From: Streptomyces sp. NBC_01262
Lineage (GTDB): Bacteria; Actinomycetota; Actinomycetes; Streptomycetales; Streptomycetaceae
Reading direction: 5' to 3'
Assembly (NCBI RefSeq): GCF_036226365.1
Contig: NZ_CP108462.1
Location: 62,001 to 126,000 of the forward strand
DNA: 64,000 nt
Position numbers and translations under genes: made by a program. Within the stretch, counting starts at the first letter, position 1. The number at the start of each line of letters is the position of its first letter. This document shows positions 63,847-64,000 of this stretch, one piece after another. The notes under the pieces were generated by a model. That model did not search any database. It worked only from the letters and a program-made list of their open reading frames with translations, and was not told the origin of the DNA.

Positions 63847-64000
63847 TGGCACACCAGAGGGCCTCCGGCTGCCGCAAACCGGGCGTCCGGAGGCGGCCAC
63901 GCCGCATCCGGCCAGGGCGCCGCCGCGGCCGTACTCATGACTGACGCGCATCGCCCGGGCCTGGCCCGGGTCAAGGGTCGGGTGGCAGCGGCAGCGGGCC

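Overview
This is GC-rich actinomycete DNA, almost certainly from Streptomyces. The signs are codons strongly biased to G/C in the third position, many GTG/TTG starts, and the family mix: DUF397 with XRE/DUF5753 regulators, ROK and LAL/LuxR regulators, CGNR and CehA/McbA proteins, TcpC-type conjugation genes and IS5/IS481/ISAs1/IS200-IS605 elements. No core housekeeping operon, rRNA or tRNA was seen. The density of insertion sequences, gene fragments and frameshifts points to an accessory region such as a chromosome arm or an old integrative element.

Layout. 0-9 kb: a partial nucleotidyltransferase, a MFS exporter/LysR pair, a serine hydrolase, IS and integrase debris, a kinase-like resistance gene and a second MFS exporter. 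9.9-11.8 kb: a DUF397, XRE/DUF5753 and HATPase regulatory trio. 12.1-18.8 kb: a tightly packed operon of a MurA-like enolpyruvyl transferase, a 5'-nucleotidase-like metallophosphatase, two divergent dCTP-deaminase-fold proteins, a GT4 glycosyltransferase and a serine hydrolase. An 850-bp IS5-family element sits in the phosphatase gene and one deaminase gene carries a 1-nt frameshift. This operon is the best candidate for an undescribed system. The two deaminase paralogues have lost complementary parts of the active site, and one has a TTA (bldA-type) codon.

18.8-27.5 kb: several frameshifted genes, a CGNR regulator/MFS pair, an orphan immunity pair (Imm21 + SUKH-4), a Ku-like remnant and a peptidoglycan amidase. 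27.6-34.7 kb: an IS graveyard with a group II intron fragment inside an ISAs1 transposase gene, a cassette bounded by inverted repeats (DUF4145 and DUF4037 genes), and a near-identical inverted second copy of the 1.78-kb serine-hydrolase segment of 3.2-5.0 kb. The two copies bracket about 28 kb. 35-40 kb: a PHP hydrolase, two membrane/secreted proteins, a decayed sortase substrate and a DUF6348 protein.

40.4-47.3 kb: remains of an integrative conjugative element. These are an XRE/DUF5919 regulator with small partner genes, a serine recombinase stopped by one in-frame TAG, a gene-free region with helically phased repeats (TGCGCA pairs, GTGGTGAGTT iterons), a frameshifted TcpC gene, a conjugation membrane protein and a broken DUF721 gene. 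47.3-64 kb: ordinary metabolic and regulatory genes: AKR/SDR with a divergent LysR, ROK with a divergent Gfo/Idh/MocA oxidoreductase, a LAL/LuxR regulator, an alpha/beta hydrolase and a GMC oxidoreductase. Among them are rearrangement scars and an intact-looking IS200/IS605 element (TnpA + TnpB).

Several disruptions are 1-nt shifts, some in homopolymers, so assembly error cannot be separated from genuine decay by reading alone. The IS insertion and the in-frame TAG are not explained by homopolymer error.
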